Made by a program: the position numbers and the translations under genes
Part shown: piece by piece, positions 1 to 9,178 of the stretch
Layout of the letters: each line of letters starts with the position of its first letter
Numbering within the stretch: the first letter of the stretch is position 1
The notes under the pieces: model-generated
What the model was told of the DNA's origin: nothing
Database searches by the model: none
The model's input: only the letters and a program-made list of their open reading frames with translations
DNA from: an uncultured Bacilli bacterium
GTDB taxonomy: Bacteria; Bacillota_I; Bacilli_A; RF39; UBA660
Length of the DNA stretch: 64,000 nucleotides
Direction of reading: 5' to 3'
NCBI GenBank assembly: GCA_934101595.1
Contig: CAKORR010000004.1
Location: 90,072 to 154,071 of the forward strand

Positions 1-1940
1 TATTATTTGAAAGGTTTTTAAATATTGAGAGAGTTACACTCCCTGATATTGATATCGATTTTGAATATACTAAAAGAGATCTAGTAGTTAATTATGTTCG
101 AGAAAAATATGGTGAAAACAAAGTTGCACCAATTATCACTTATAATACTTATCTATCAAAGCAAGTTATTAGGGACACAGCAAGAATCTTTAAAATTGAT
201 CAAGATTTAGTTGATTTATTTGTTAAGGAATTCGATAGAAATAATAGTATAGATGAAAATTTAAAAAAAGATTCAGTCCAAAAGATTTTAGCAAATTATG
301 AGGTTCTAAAAAAAGTTATTTTAGTTGCTAAAAAGCTTGAAGGTTTAAAACGACATACATCTATTCATGCGGCAGGTATTGTGATAAGTGACGTTCCAAT
401 AGATTCAGTAATTCCTATTTATGTAAATGATAATAAATTGTTAACCGGATACACTATGGAGTACCTTGAAGAATTTGGCTTAATTAAAATGGATTTCTTA
501 GCTTTAAAAAATCTTACTATAATAAGTAATATAAAAAGCTTAATATTTGAAAGATATCATAAATCTATTAATTTAAATAAAATCAATTTAGAGGATGCTA
601 AGGTACTGGATAGTTTCCAAAAAGGGGATACTAAGGGCATTTTTCAATTCGAATCAGAAGGAATGAAAAATACTCTTAGAAAAATTAAACCAAGTTCTTT
701 TAATGATTTAGTATCCGCTGTGGCCTTATTTAGACCAGGGCCTATGGATAATATTGATTTGTTTGTTTCTCGAAAAAATAATAAAGAGAGCATTAATTAT
801 TTTCATCCTTCTTTAGAAGATATTTTAAAAAGTACATATGGAATTATAGTTTTTCAAGAGCAGATTATGCAAATCCTTGTTAAAATGGCAAACTATTCTT
901 ATCAAGAGGCTGATTTAGTAAGGAGAGCAATAAGCAAGAAAAAAGAAGATATAATTTTAAAAGAAAAGGATAAGTTTATTACTCATTCAATAAATAATGG
1001 TTATAGTAAGGATATTGCCGATCTAATATATTCTCTTATTGTTAAATTCGCTAATTATGGATTTAATAAGGCTCATTCAGTGGCGTATGCTTTAATTGGC
1101 TATCAAATGGCTTACTTAAAAACTTATTTTCCTAAAGAATTTATTGTTACTTTTTTAAATATGGATAGTGATAACGATGGAGGTATAAAAGAGTATTTAC
1201 TTTTTGCCAAAAGGAATAATATCGAAATTTGTAAAGTTGATATTAATAAGAGTACTGAGAAATTTTATCTTGAAAATGATAAAATTATATTGCCTTTTAA
1301 TTTTATTAAAAACTTATCTCAAAATATTATCCTTAAAATTTTGGAAGAAAGAAGAAATGGTTCTTTTAAAGATTTATGTGACTTTTTACTAAGAATGGAT
1401 AAATATAACTTAAAAAAAGATATAATTGTAACTTTAATAAAAAGTGGGGCATTTGATAGTTTTAAAGAAACAAAAAATACTTTGATATCTAACTTAGACT
1501 TGGCAATTAATTATGCTAAATTAGCAAGTGGGATTGATAGTGGTGCAATTATGAAACCAGAATTCAGTAGATACTTAGAATATAATGATGATAAATTAAG
1601 GGAATTTGAGTATGATACATTAAAAACATATATAACTAATCATCCCTCTAGCAAATATCCAGATTGCCCTAAAATAGCAGATATTGCATCTTATTTTGAT
1701 CGAACAATTAAGATTATGGTTTTAGTTAATGGTATAAAGGTTATAAAAACAAAGAAAAATGAGGATATGGCTTTTGTGAGTATCTCTGATGAAACCGGAG
1801 ATATTGAAGCAACTTTGTTTTCAAATTCTATTAAAATGCTTGAGAAAATAGCTAAAAATGATTTTGTTAAGATAGTTGGTCGTGTCAAAAAAAGATTTGA
1901 TAAGTATAACATTAACATTATAGAGATAGCTAAAATTTAA
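1..1940 (+). CDS. dnaE: DNA polymerase III alpha subunit, DnaE type (5' end outside window)
   Basis: C-family replicative DNA polymerase that extends primers at the fork. Only the last ~645 codons are present; the frame is open from base 3. The fragment begins in the palm with PDIDIDF (about bases 39-59), whose Asp residues bind the catalytic metals, then shows the DnaE blocks GIFQFESEGM, FRPGPMDNI and YGIIVFQEQIMQI, a helix-hairpin-helix region (KDLCDFLLRM) and a C-terminal OB fold (DETGDIEATLF). The N-terminal PHP domain would lie upstream. polC follows 0.7 kb downstream; in low-GC Bacillota DnaE is known to extend primers before handing over to PolC. The GTG at 381 is internal and should not be read as the start. 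Confidence 0.95.
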   Translation, partial: LFERFLNIERVTLPDIDIDFEYTKRDLVVNYVREKYGENKVAPIITYNTYLSKQVIRDTARIFKIDQDLVDLFVKEFDRNNSIDENLKKDSVQKILANYEVLKKVILVAKKLEGLKRHTSIHAAGIVISDVPIDSVIPIYVNDNKLLTGYTMEYLEEFGLIKMDFLALKNLTIISNIKSLIFERYHKSINLNKINLEDAKVLDSFQKGDTKGIFQFESEGMKNTLRKIKPSSFNDLVSAVALFRPGPMDNIDLFVSRKNNKESINYFHPSLEDILKSTYGIIVFQEQIMQILVKMANYSYQEADLVRRAISKKKEDIILKEKDKFITHSINNGYSKDIADLIYSLIVKFANYGFNKAHSVAYALIGYQMAYLKTYFPKEFIVTFLNMDSDNDGGIKEYLLFAKRNNIEICKVDINKSTEKFYLENDKIILPFNFIKNLSQNIILKILEERRNGSFKDLCDFLLRMDKYNLKKDIIVTLIKSGAFDSFKETKNTLISNLDLAINYAKLASGIDSGAIMKPEFSRYLEYNDDKLREFEYDTLKTYITNHPSSKYPDCPKIADIASYFDRTIKIMVLVNGIKVIKTKKNEDMAFVSISDETGDIEATLFSNSIKMLEKIAKNDFVKIVGRVKKRFDKYNINIIEIAKI

Positions 1941-1994
1941 TGTTGGTTGACAAAATACATAAATCGTGATAGATTATTTGGCCGTGAGGTAATT

Positions 1995-2567
1995 ATGGCA
2001 AAGTGTGAAGAATGTAAGTATTTAGATCCTAAAAATTGTCGCGAGGCGTCAAAACGATATTATTGTAAATATCATGGCTGGTATGTATATGCTAATAGTG
2101 GTGCTTGCAGATATTTTGATAAAAAATTAGAGCAAGCTAGTAATCCATCCGGTTGTTTTTTAACAACCGCATGTGTTGATGTTTTAAATTTACCAGATGA
2201 GTATTTAAATATATTAAGATACTTTAGAGATGAAGTAATGGCTAAAGATGAGAAGTATGATTATTTGTTAAAAGAATATGATGTTGTAGGTCCATTACTT
2301 AGCGAAGCAATAAGAAATAGTCAAGATAAAGAATTTATATGTAAAACCATGTATGAGACTTATATCATACCAACAAAGGATGCTATCTTAAATAAGCAAT
2401 ATGATAATGCTGTATCTATATATAGTTTTATGGTTTACAATTTGAAACGTAGATTTAATATTCCTGATGAATCTTATATGTATGAATATAAACCTGATGC
2501 CTTAAAGGGACATGGAAATAGCAAAAATCTTACAAGATGTCTTACTAGAAGGAAAAAAAGTAATTAA
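1995..2567 (+). CDS. Cysteine-rich CFI-box protein, unknown function
   Basis: 190-residue soluble protein. The N-terminal ~55 residues hold a Cys/His-rich zinc-knuckle-like segment (CEECKYL, then CREAS, YYCKYHGWY, GACRYF), followed near residue 60 by CFLTTACV, the so-called CFI-box, and a helical C-terminal ~120 residues. The CFI-box is a recurrent module of unknown function, usually near the C terminus of bacterial proteins; here it is central. ATG 1995 is preferred because GTGAGGT stands just before it; an in-frame start at 1947 has no ribosome site. It sits 54 bases after dnaE and is closed by a strong terminator, so it may be cotranscribed with dnaE. Function not known. Confidence 0.75.
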   Translation: MAKCEECKYLDPKNCREASKRYYCKYHGWYVYANSGACRYFDKKLEQASNPSGCFLTTACVDVLNLPDEYLNILRYFRDEVMAKDEKYDYLLKEYDVVGPLLSEAIRNSQDKEFICKTMYETYIIPTKDAILNKQYDNAVSIYSFMVYNLKRRFNIPDESYMYEYKPDALKGHGNSKNLTRCLTRRKKSN

Positions 2568-2574
2568 TAATTAA

Positions 2575-2600
2575 AAAAGCACTTAGAAATAAGTGCTTTT
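2575..2600 (+). terminator. Rho-independent terminator after the CFI-box gene
   Basis: Perfect 11-bp stem AAAAGCACTTA / TAAGTGCTTTT with a GAAA tetraloop; the 3' arm ends in four T. It separates the dnaE unit from polC, whose likely -10 (TATAAT near 2605) follows at once. Confidence 0.85.
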
Positions 2601-2629
2601 GTGTTATAATAAATAGACGAGGTGAAAAC

Positions 2630-5600
2630 ATGAGCGATGAGGTAAAACGTTTTTTTGATAGTATTTTATATATATATGATGAAAATATTTTTTCGAACTT
2701 AGTAATTAAAAAAGTTGTTCTAAAAAAAAGTACTGATACATTTGTAGTATATTTAGAAAATGATTCAATTTTACCTTATCAAGCTGTAATAGATTTACTA
2801 AGTGCGACTAAAAAAGGCTTAAAGGATAAAAAATGCGAAATAGTAATGTCGTACAAAAATTTAGATGACTCTTCTATAATTCTATATATAAAAAATGAAT
2901 TAGAACTGCTTGTAGCGAAAAAGCCATCACTTGTAGGTGTTTTAGAAAATGAAATAATAAAAACTGATGGATCATTTGTCATAATGGCTAATAGTAAGAT
3001 TGAAGAAGAAGAATTGTCTTCACAAAAAAGTTTATTAAAAGAAAGATTATTAAAATTAGGATTAAATATAGATTTCTTAATAAAACTTGATGAAGAAAAA
3101 AGGAATTTAATAAAAAATGATATAAATAAAGAAAGAGAAAAAGAAGTAAATGTTGTTTCAACAAGCCATGAAGTGCCAGAAATAAAAGAGAGAAAAACCG
3201 TTAATGTAACTAATTATAAGCCAATTAAAATAAGTGATATTATTGGTGAAATGGATAAAATAGTTATCGAAGTTTTTGTCTTTTCGAAAGAGGATATTGA
3301 AAGAAAAGGGCAAAAGGGCTCGGTGTTTATTATTAATTTAAAAGTTAGTGATAAATCTAATAGTATCCTTGCTAAAATTGTTAAATTTAAAAAAGAAGAG
3401 TTTGACAAACTTAGTAAAGCTTTTAAAGAAAATAAGTGGTATAGATTATACGGAAAAGTTGAAATGGATCGCTTTTTGCATGATTTAGTATTTAATATTG
3501 TAGATTTCGAAGAAATAGAAGATAAGTTTGAAAAAGTAGTAGATTTAGAAAGCGAAAAAAGAGTTGAGCTTCATGCTCATACCATGATGAGTGCTATGGA
3601 TGCGGTAATTCCATATGAAGAAAAAAATCCTAACAATATTGTTAAGTTTGCAATTAATCTTGGCCATAAAGCTGTTGCTATAACAGATCATAATGGATGT
3701 CAAGCTTATCCCGAGGTATTTCATACCGTAAGTCATTATAATAAAGGAAAAGATGATAAAGACAAATTTAAAGTTTTGTATGGTGTTGAACTAAATATTG
3801 TTAATGATGATATTGATATGGTTTACAACGATACAAAAGAATATTCTCTTTTGGAAGATGAATTTGTTGTGTTTGATACTGAAACAACTGGTTTTTATGC
3901 AGGATCAGATCAAATGATTGAAATTGGTGCCGTAAAAATAAAAAATGGTGAAATAATTGATAGATTTGATGAACTTATAGATCCTAAAAGACCTCTTCCT
4001 AAAAAGATAACTGAATTAACGTTTATAACTGATGAAATGCTTAGTGGTTGTCGTAGCGAAAAAGAAGTTACGGAGAGTTTTAAAAATTGGATTGGCGATT
4101 TGCCATTAGTTGCTCATAACGCTAAATTTGATATTTCCTTTATAACGGCGGCTTATCAAAAGTATCTTTTAGGTGATTTTAATAACACAGTATTGGATAC
4201 TATGAGTATCGCTCGTAGTTTGCACTCGGATTGGCCTAATCATAAGCTTTCAACTCTTGTAAAAAAATTGAATGTTGAATGGGATGAAGACAAGCATCAT
4301 AGAGCTGATTATGATGCGGAAGGTACAGCAAAATGCTTTTATAAAATGAGTGTGGAGTTTAATAATCAAAACGTTGAAACAACGAAAGATTTAACTAAAG
4401 AAATTGATATTGAAAAAATGATTAGATTTGAAAGACCATTTCATGCCACTATTATTGCGAAAGATCGTAAAGGACTATCTAATCTTTATCGCTTAGTTTC
4501 ACTTGCTAATACCAAATATTTATACAAAAATGAACAGCCTAAAATACCTCGTAAATTAGTAACCGAAAATAGAGAGGGCTTGTTAATTGGTAGTGGCTGC
4601 ATAAATGGTGAAATATTTAAACTTGCTCAAGGCAAAGATGATGAAGAAGTTGTAAATATGATGAAATTCTATGATTATATAGAGATTCAGCCAATTGATG
4701 CAATGAGTCATTTAATTGGTCAAAACGAAGCTTTTTATAGTGAGATTGAATTAGAAAACTATTTAAAAAGACTTATAAATATCAGTAAAGAAGCTGGTAT
4801 TCCAGTTTGTGCAACAGGAGATGCTCATACTCTTTTGAAAGAAGATAAAATATATAGAGAAATAATTATCCATCAAAGATTCAATGGTAAGTTGCACCCA
4901 TTAAGTAGAGTAAATGTTCCTGATATGTATTTTAGAACAACGAAAGATATGTTAGATGCCTTTTCATTTTTAGATGATATAACAAGAAAAGAGATAGTAA
5001 TTGATAATCCTAATAAAATTAGCGATATGTGTGAAATAATAGAGGTTATACCTGATACTAAGGGAATTCCTTTTTCACCCCGTATACCGCATTCTAGAGA
5101 AACAACAGTTGAACTTGTTTATGAGAAAAGTAATAGTTGGTATGGTAATCCATTACCTAAAAATATAGAAGAGCGAATTGCAACAGAGCTTTATGGAGAT
5201 TCTCTTTTTACGGCTATCAAAGAAGAAAATACTACTAATCCTTATGAAGAATTGCACGAAACTATAAAAGAAGGATATGATGCAGTATTAAAAAAAGTCT
5301 TAGATAATATAGAAAAACATAAGGATGAATATGATGAGGATACTCTAAACAGCAAGCGAAAGAAACCATTAGGTGGAATTATCGGTGGTGGGTTCGATGT
5401 AATTTATTTGATTGCCCAAAAGCTAGTAAAAAAATCTAATGATGATGGTTTTCTGGTTGGTTCGCGTGGTAGTGTAGGTTCTAGTTTTGTTGCGACCATG
5501 ATGGGTATAACCGAAGTAAACCCACTTCCAGCCCATTATCGTTGCCCAAATTGTTTATTTAGTATTTTTAAGGACGATGATGGCAAAGATTTAGGATCAA

Positions 5601-7162
5601 CATATTCAAGTGGATTTGATTTACCAGATAAAGTATGTCCTAAGTGTGGAAGTAATATGTTAAAGGACGGTCAAGATATGCCATTTGCAACTTTTCTTGG
5701 CTTTAATGCTGATAAAGTGCCAGATATCGATTTGAACTTCTCAGATTTAAATCAAGCGGCTACTCATGCATATACAAAAGTTTTGTTTGGCGAAGATAAT
5801 GTTTACAGAGCTGGTACTATTGGTACAGTTGCTGAAAAAACTGCTTTTGGATATGTTCGAGGATATTGTGAAGATAAAAATATCACTATGCGTTCTTTGG
5901 AGGTTGAAAGATTAGCTAAGGGATGTACTGGGGTTAAAAGAACTACCGGCCAGCATCCAGGAGGAATCGTCGTAATTCCTGATTATAAGGAAGTATTTGA
6001 TTTTACGCCATTTCAATATCCAGCTGAAGATCCTGATAGCGCATGGAGAACAACTCACTTTGACTATCATGCCATTGATGAGTGTGTCTTAAAACTGGAT
6101 ATCTTGGGTCATACCGATCCTACCCAATTAAGATTAATTCAAGATATAACTGGTGATGATATTACAAAAGTTCCTCTAGATGATAAGGAAACTATGGCAA
6201 TATTTTTATCGCCTAAACCTTTAAATGTTACTGCAGAACAAATAATGTGTGATACAGGTACATTAGGAATTCCGGAGTTTGGTACCGGATTTACTATTCA
6301 ACTTGTTAAAGATACTAAGCCAAAAACTTTTGCTGAGTTAATTAAAATATCTGGATTATCACATGGTACTGATGTTTGGCTAGGTAATGCCAAAGATTTA
6401 ATAGATAAAAAAATTGTACCATTTAAAGATGTTATTGGATGTCGTGATGATATAATGGTATATTTAATGTATCATGGTTTAAAGCCAATTAAAGCTTTTA
6501 AAATAATGGAATTTGTAAGAAAAGGAAGAGCTTCCAAAGATCCTGAAACATGGAAAGAACATGTTAAAACTATGCAAGAAGCCAATATCGAGGATTGGTT
6601 TATTGATTCTTGTTCAAAAATCAAATACATGTTTCCTAAAGCCCATGCTGCGGCATATGTTATAAGTGCTTTTAGAATTGCTTGGTACAAAGTTCATAAA
6701 CCACTAGTTTATTACGCAACATATTTCTCATGCCGTTTTGATGATTTTGATATAGACGTCATGATTAAGGGATATGATGAAATAAAAAAGCGAATAATTG
6801 AAATTCAAGCTAAAGGCTATGATGCAACAAATAAAGAGACAAGTGTTTTAGAAACCTTAAAACTAGCCTTAGAAATGACAGCTAGAGGCTTTAAGTTTGC
6901 TAATTTGAATATTGAAAAAAGTGATGGTAAAAACTTTATCATAGCAGATGACAATGTATCATTAATACCACCATTTAGAACTTTGGATGGCCTTGGAGAT
7001 TCAGTTGCCGCTAAAATAATTGAGGAAAGAAAGAAAAACCCATTTTATAGCGTTGAGGATTTCCAAAATAGAGGTAAAGTAAATGCTACAACTATTGAAA
7101 AGCTTCGAGCTATGAATATTTTTGAGGGAATGCCTGAATCTAGTCAATTAAGTTTATTTTAG
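2630..7162 (+). CDS. polC: DNA polymerase III PolC
   Basis: Main replicative polymerase of low-GC Gram-positives, 1510 residues, with polymerase and 3'-5' proofreading activity in one chain. Order seen: N-terminal and OB-fold region, PHP domain starting HAHTMMSAMDA (~residue 315), inserted DnaQ-like exonuclease starting VFDTETTG (~412; Exo II VAHNAKFD; Exo III HHRADYDAEGT), resumed PHP, polymerase core with zinc module CPNC...CPKCG (~970-1010), catalytic PDIDLNF (~1030), TGQHPGGIVV, and the C-terminal FRTLDGLGDSVA tail. Length and order match Bacillus PolC. The start has GAGGTG seven bases upstream. All catalytic acidic residues I could check are present. Confidence 0.97.
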   Translation: MSDEVKRFFDSILYIYDENIFSNLVIKKVVLKKSTDTFVVYLENDSILPYQAVIDLLSATKKGLKDKKCEIVMSYKNLDDSSIILYIKNELELLVAKKPSLVGVLENEIIKTDGSFVIMANSKIEEEELSSQKSLLKERLLKLGLNIDFLIKLDEEKRNLIKNDINKEREKEVNVVSTSHEVPEIKERKTVNVTNYKPIKISDIIGEMDKIVIEVFVFSKEDIERKGQKGSVFIINLKVSDKSNSILAKIVKFKKEEFDKLSKAFKENKWYRLYGKVEMDRFLHDLVFNIVDFEEIEDKFEKVVDLESEKRVELHAHTMMSAMDAVIPYEEKNPNNIVKFAINLGHKAVAITDHNGCQAYPEVFHTVSHYNKGKDDKDKFKVLYGVELNIVNDDIDMVYNDTKEYSLLEDEFVVFDTETTGFYAGSDQMIEIGAVKIKNGEIIDRFDELIDPKRPLPKKITELTFITDEMLSGCRSEKEVTESFKNWIGDLPLVAHNAKFDISFITAAYQKYLLGDFNNTVLDTMSIARSLHSDWPNHKLSTLVKKLNVEWDEDKHHRADYDAEGTAKCFYKMSVEFNNQNVETTKDLTKEIDIEKMIRFERPFHATIIAKDRKGLSNLYRLVSLANTKYLYKNEQPKIPRKLVTENREGLLIGSGCINGEIFKLAQGKDDEEVVNMMKFYDYIEIQPIDAMSHLIGQNEAFYSEIELENYLKRLINISKEAGIPVCATGDAHTLLKEDKIYREIIIHQRFNGKLHPLSRVNVPDMYFRTTKDMLDAFSFLDDITRKEIVIDNPNKISDMCEIIEVIPDTKGIPFSPRIPHSRETTVELVYEKSNSWYGNPLPKNIEERIATELYGDSLFTAIKEENTTNPYEELHETIKEGYDAVLKKVLDNIEKHKDEYDEDTLNSKRKKPLGGIIGGGFDVIYLIAQKLVKKSNDDGFLVGSRGSVGSSFVATMMGITEVNPLPAHYRCPNCLFSIFKDDDGKDLGSTYSSGFDLPDKVCPKCGSNMLKDGQDMPFATFLGFNADKVPDIDLNFSDLNQAATHAYTKVLFGEDNVYRAGTIGTVAEKTAFGYVRGYCEDKNITMRSLEVERLAKGCTGVKRTTGQHPGGIVVIPDYKEVFDFTPFQYPAEDPDSAWRTTHFDYHAIDECVLKLDILGHTDPTQLRLIQDITGDDITKVPLDDKETMAIFLSPKPLNVTAEQIMCDTGTLGIPEFGTGFTIQLVKDTKPKTFAELIKISGLSHGTDVWLGNAKDLIDKKIVPFKDVIGCRDDIMVYLMYHGLKPIKAFKIMEFVRKGRASKDPETWKEHVKTMQEANIEDWFIDSCSKIKYMFPKAHAAAYVISAFRIAWYKVHKPLVYYATYFSCRFDDFDIDVMIKGYDEIKKRIIEIQAKGYDATNKETSVLETLKLALEMTARGFKFANLNIEKSDGKNFIIADDNVSLIPPFRTLDGLGDSVAAKIIEERKKNPFYSVEDFQNRGKVNATTIEKLRAMNIFEGMPESSQLSLF

Positions 7163-7163
7163 G

Positions 7164-7191
7164 TTGTAATTTTATTTTTCTTAAGTATAAT
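7164..7191 (+). promoter_or_regulatory. Promoter for the 7212 gene
   Basis: TTGTAA (7164-7169), 16-base spacer, perfect TATAAT (7186-7191), directly behind the polC stop codon. Confidence 0.55.
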
Positions 7192-7211
7192 GTATAAAAA
7201 GAGGAGGTTTT

Positions 7212-7742
7212 ATGAATCTTACAACAGCAAAAGAGTTACTATCCTTAAAAGCAAAAGCTATAAAAACAATTATTAAAGATAATAAATTATCATATGCTAT
7301 TGTTGATTTTGAATCAACAAATTTAAAAAAACATGACTTTAATACACTTCTAGTTGATAAAATTAAGGAATATGCTAGACTTTACATGCAAGTGATTGTG
7401 ATTATCAGATATCATATTGTATATTACCAACTTGAAAATATTGATTCTTTATATTCAGTTGAAGAACTAAGATTAATAGAAGTAGAAATTATTGAAAAAC
7501 TTAAAAATATTTTGAAAAAAATAGGTGTTTCGTGCTTTATTGATGAATCATTTCCATTTTTTTATCAAGGATGTAGCAATAAAGAAATAGATGAGGCTTT
7601 AAGTAAAATTGATAAAAAGTTTTATTTAGCTCATGGCATTAATGTTGATTGTGTAATTGATAATTTAGTTAGATGTGAAGATTATATAGAAAAAAAAGAA
7701 GATGAAAATAAAGAACTGATTAAACTAACAAGGAAAAAATAG
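7212..7742 (+). CDS. Hypothetical protein, 176 residues
   Basis: I do not recognise this protein. It is a soluble, lysine-rich alpha/beta protein with no signal peptide or membrane segment and an unbroken frame. It has an excellent ribosome site (GAGGAGG) and its own promoter. Internal features are a beta-strand-rich stretch MQVIVIIRYHIVYYQ (~residue 58-72) and a charged C-terminal tail. It lies between polC and tig, each with its own promoter, so it is probably monocistronic. Function unknown. Confidence 0.7.
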   Translation: MNLTTAKELLSLKAKAIKTIIKDNKLSYAIVDFESTNLKKHDFNTLLVDKIKEYARLYMQVIVIIRYHIVYYQLENIDSLYSVEELRLIEVEIIEKLKNILKKIGVSCFIDESFPFFYQGCSNKEIDEALSKIDKKFYLAHGINVDCVIDNLVRCEDYIEKKEDENKELIKLTRKK

Positions 7743-7753
7743 ACTTATAAAGC

Positions 7754-7782
7754 TTGTTAAATTCAGTTTAATATTATATAAT
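7754..7782 (+). promoter_or_regulatory. Promoter of tig
   Basis: TTGTTA (7754-7759), 17-base spacer, TATAAT (7777-7782); the tig start follows 21 bases after the -10 with GAGAGGT as ribosome site. Confidence 0.7.
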
Positions 7783-7803
7783 ATTGGAGATTGAGAGGTT
7801 ATT

Positions 7804-9048
7804 ATGGAAAAAAATGTACATGAAATTACAGTAGTAATTGATAAAGAAGAGTGGGCAAAAGCACTCGATAAAGCTTATAAAAAGAAAAATAAAGAAGTTA
7901 AGATTGATGGATTTAGAAAAGGTGCAGCACCTAAAGATATTTTTATAAAGAAATTTGGTATAGAATCATTATATATGGACGCTGTTGATCAAGTAGTGGA
8001 TCCTGCTTATAAAAAAGCTTTAGATGAAGCTAAAATCACCCCAGTAATTGAACCAAAACTAGATATAAAGAGCGTTACTGAAGAGGCTGTTACTTTTGTA
8101 TTTACACTTATTGAAAGACCAGAAGTAAAACTAGGCGATTATAAAAACCTTGGTATAAAAAAGGAAAGCCCTAAAGTTACTAAAAAAGAAATTGAAGAAG
8201 AAATAAAGAATTTAAGAGATAAGCTTGCTGAGATTACTTTAAAAGAAGGTGGCAAGATTGAGGATGGTGATACTGCCGTTATTGATTTTAAAGGATTTGT
8301 AGATGGTAAACCTTTAGAAGGCGGAACAGGAGAAAATTATCCTCTTCAAATAGGTAGTCATACTTTTATACCTGGCTTTGAAGAAGGATTAGTTGGGTTA
8401 AAAAGTGGTGATGAAAAAACTTTAGAATTAACTTTCCCAGAAGACTATGTTGAAGACTTAAAAGGCAAAAAGGTAAAATTCGAAGTTAAAATTAACGAAA
8501 TTAAAACAAGGGTATTACCAGAACTAAATGAAGATTTTTACAAAGACCTTGGTTATGAAGATATGAAAACCAAAGAAGAATTAGAGGAAGAAGTTAAAAA
8601 AACAATTTCTCTTAAAAAAGAAGAAGAACTTGATGATAAATACACTGAAGAATGCCTTGATAAAGCAGTTTCAAACATGACTGTTTCATTAAATAAAGAA
8701 ATCGTTGATGATGAGATTCATCACATGATTCATCAATTTGAACAAAGACTTGCTAGTCAAGGATTAAATATTGAACAATATTATCAATTTAGTGGCATGA
8801 CGCATGAAAAATTACATGAACAAATGCATGATGAAGCTGAAAAAAGAGTTAAATATAGATATTTAATTGAAGCTGTATCAGAAAAAGAAAATATTTCAGT
8901 AACTGATGAAGAAACTGAAGCAAAAGCTAAAGAAATGTCAGAAAATTATGGTATTTCTAAAGATGAATTAATTAAAGCATATGGTAGTTTAGAAGTTATT
9001 AAATACGATATAAAAATGCATAAAGCTTTAGAAATTATAAAAGGATAA
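7804..9048 (+). CDS. tig: Trigger factor (ribosome-associated chaperone and peptidyl-prolyl isomerase)
   Basis: Binds the ribosome exit tunnel and assists folding of nascent chains. 414 residues, near the usual ~430. The N-terminal ribosome-binding domain contains the signature loop GFRKGAAPKDIF (~38-49; family GFRxGxxP), followed by an FKBP-type isomerase domain (~150-235: DTAVIDFKGFVDG, PLQIGSHTFIPGFEEGLVG) and a helical C-terminal arm domain rich in Glu and Lys. It is followed by its own terminator, so it is a single-gene unit. In Bacillus tig is next to clpX; here it is not. Confidence 0.96.
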   Translation: MEKNVHEITVVIDKEEWAKALDKAYKKKNKEVKIDGFRKGAAPKDIFIKKFGIESLYMDAVDQVVDPAYKKALDEAKITPVIEPKLDIKSVTEEAVTFVFTLIERPEVKLGDYKNLGIKKESPKVTKKEIEEEIKNLRDKLAEITLKEGGKIEDGDTAVIDFKGFVDGKPLEGGTGENYPLQIGSHTFIPGFEEGLVGLKSGDEKTLELTFPEDYVEDLKGKKVKFEVKINEIKTRVLPELNEDFYKDLGYEDMKTKEELEEEVKKTISLKKEEELDDKYTEECLDKAVSNMTVSLNKEIVDDEIHHMIHQFEQRLASQGLNIEQYYQFSGMTHEKLHEQMHDEAEKRVKYRYLIEAVSEKENISVTDEETEAKAKEMSENYGISKDELIKAYGSLEVIKYDIKMHKALEIIKG

Positions 9049-9052
9049 AATG

Positions 9053-9075
9053 ACTTGCAGTTGCAAGTTTTTTTA
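9053..9075 (+). terminator. Terminator after tig
   Basis: ACTTGC / GCAAGT stem (9053-9058 with 9063-9068), AGTT loop, then seven T. Confidence 0.75.
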
Positions 9076-9114
9076 TCTTTATGTTAAGTACTTTACTTTA
9101 AAAGTTTATGTTAA

Positions 9115-9143
9115 TTGCTAATTTTTTAAAAATGCCATATAAT
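9115..9143 (+). promoter_or_regulatory. Promoter of the murL-murD-murG-murB-divIB operon
   Basis: TTGCTA (9115-9120), 17-base spacer, TATAAT (9138-9143). It is the only clear promoter before a run of six closely spaced or overlapping genes. Confidence 0.65.
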
Positions 9144-9178
9144 TTTATTAGATAACCTTATTAAAAAGTGGTGATTAA

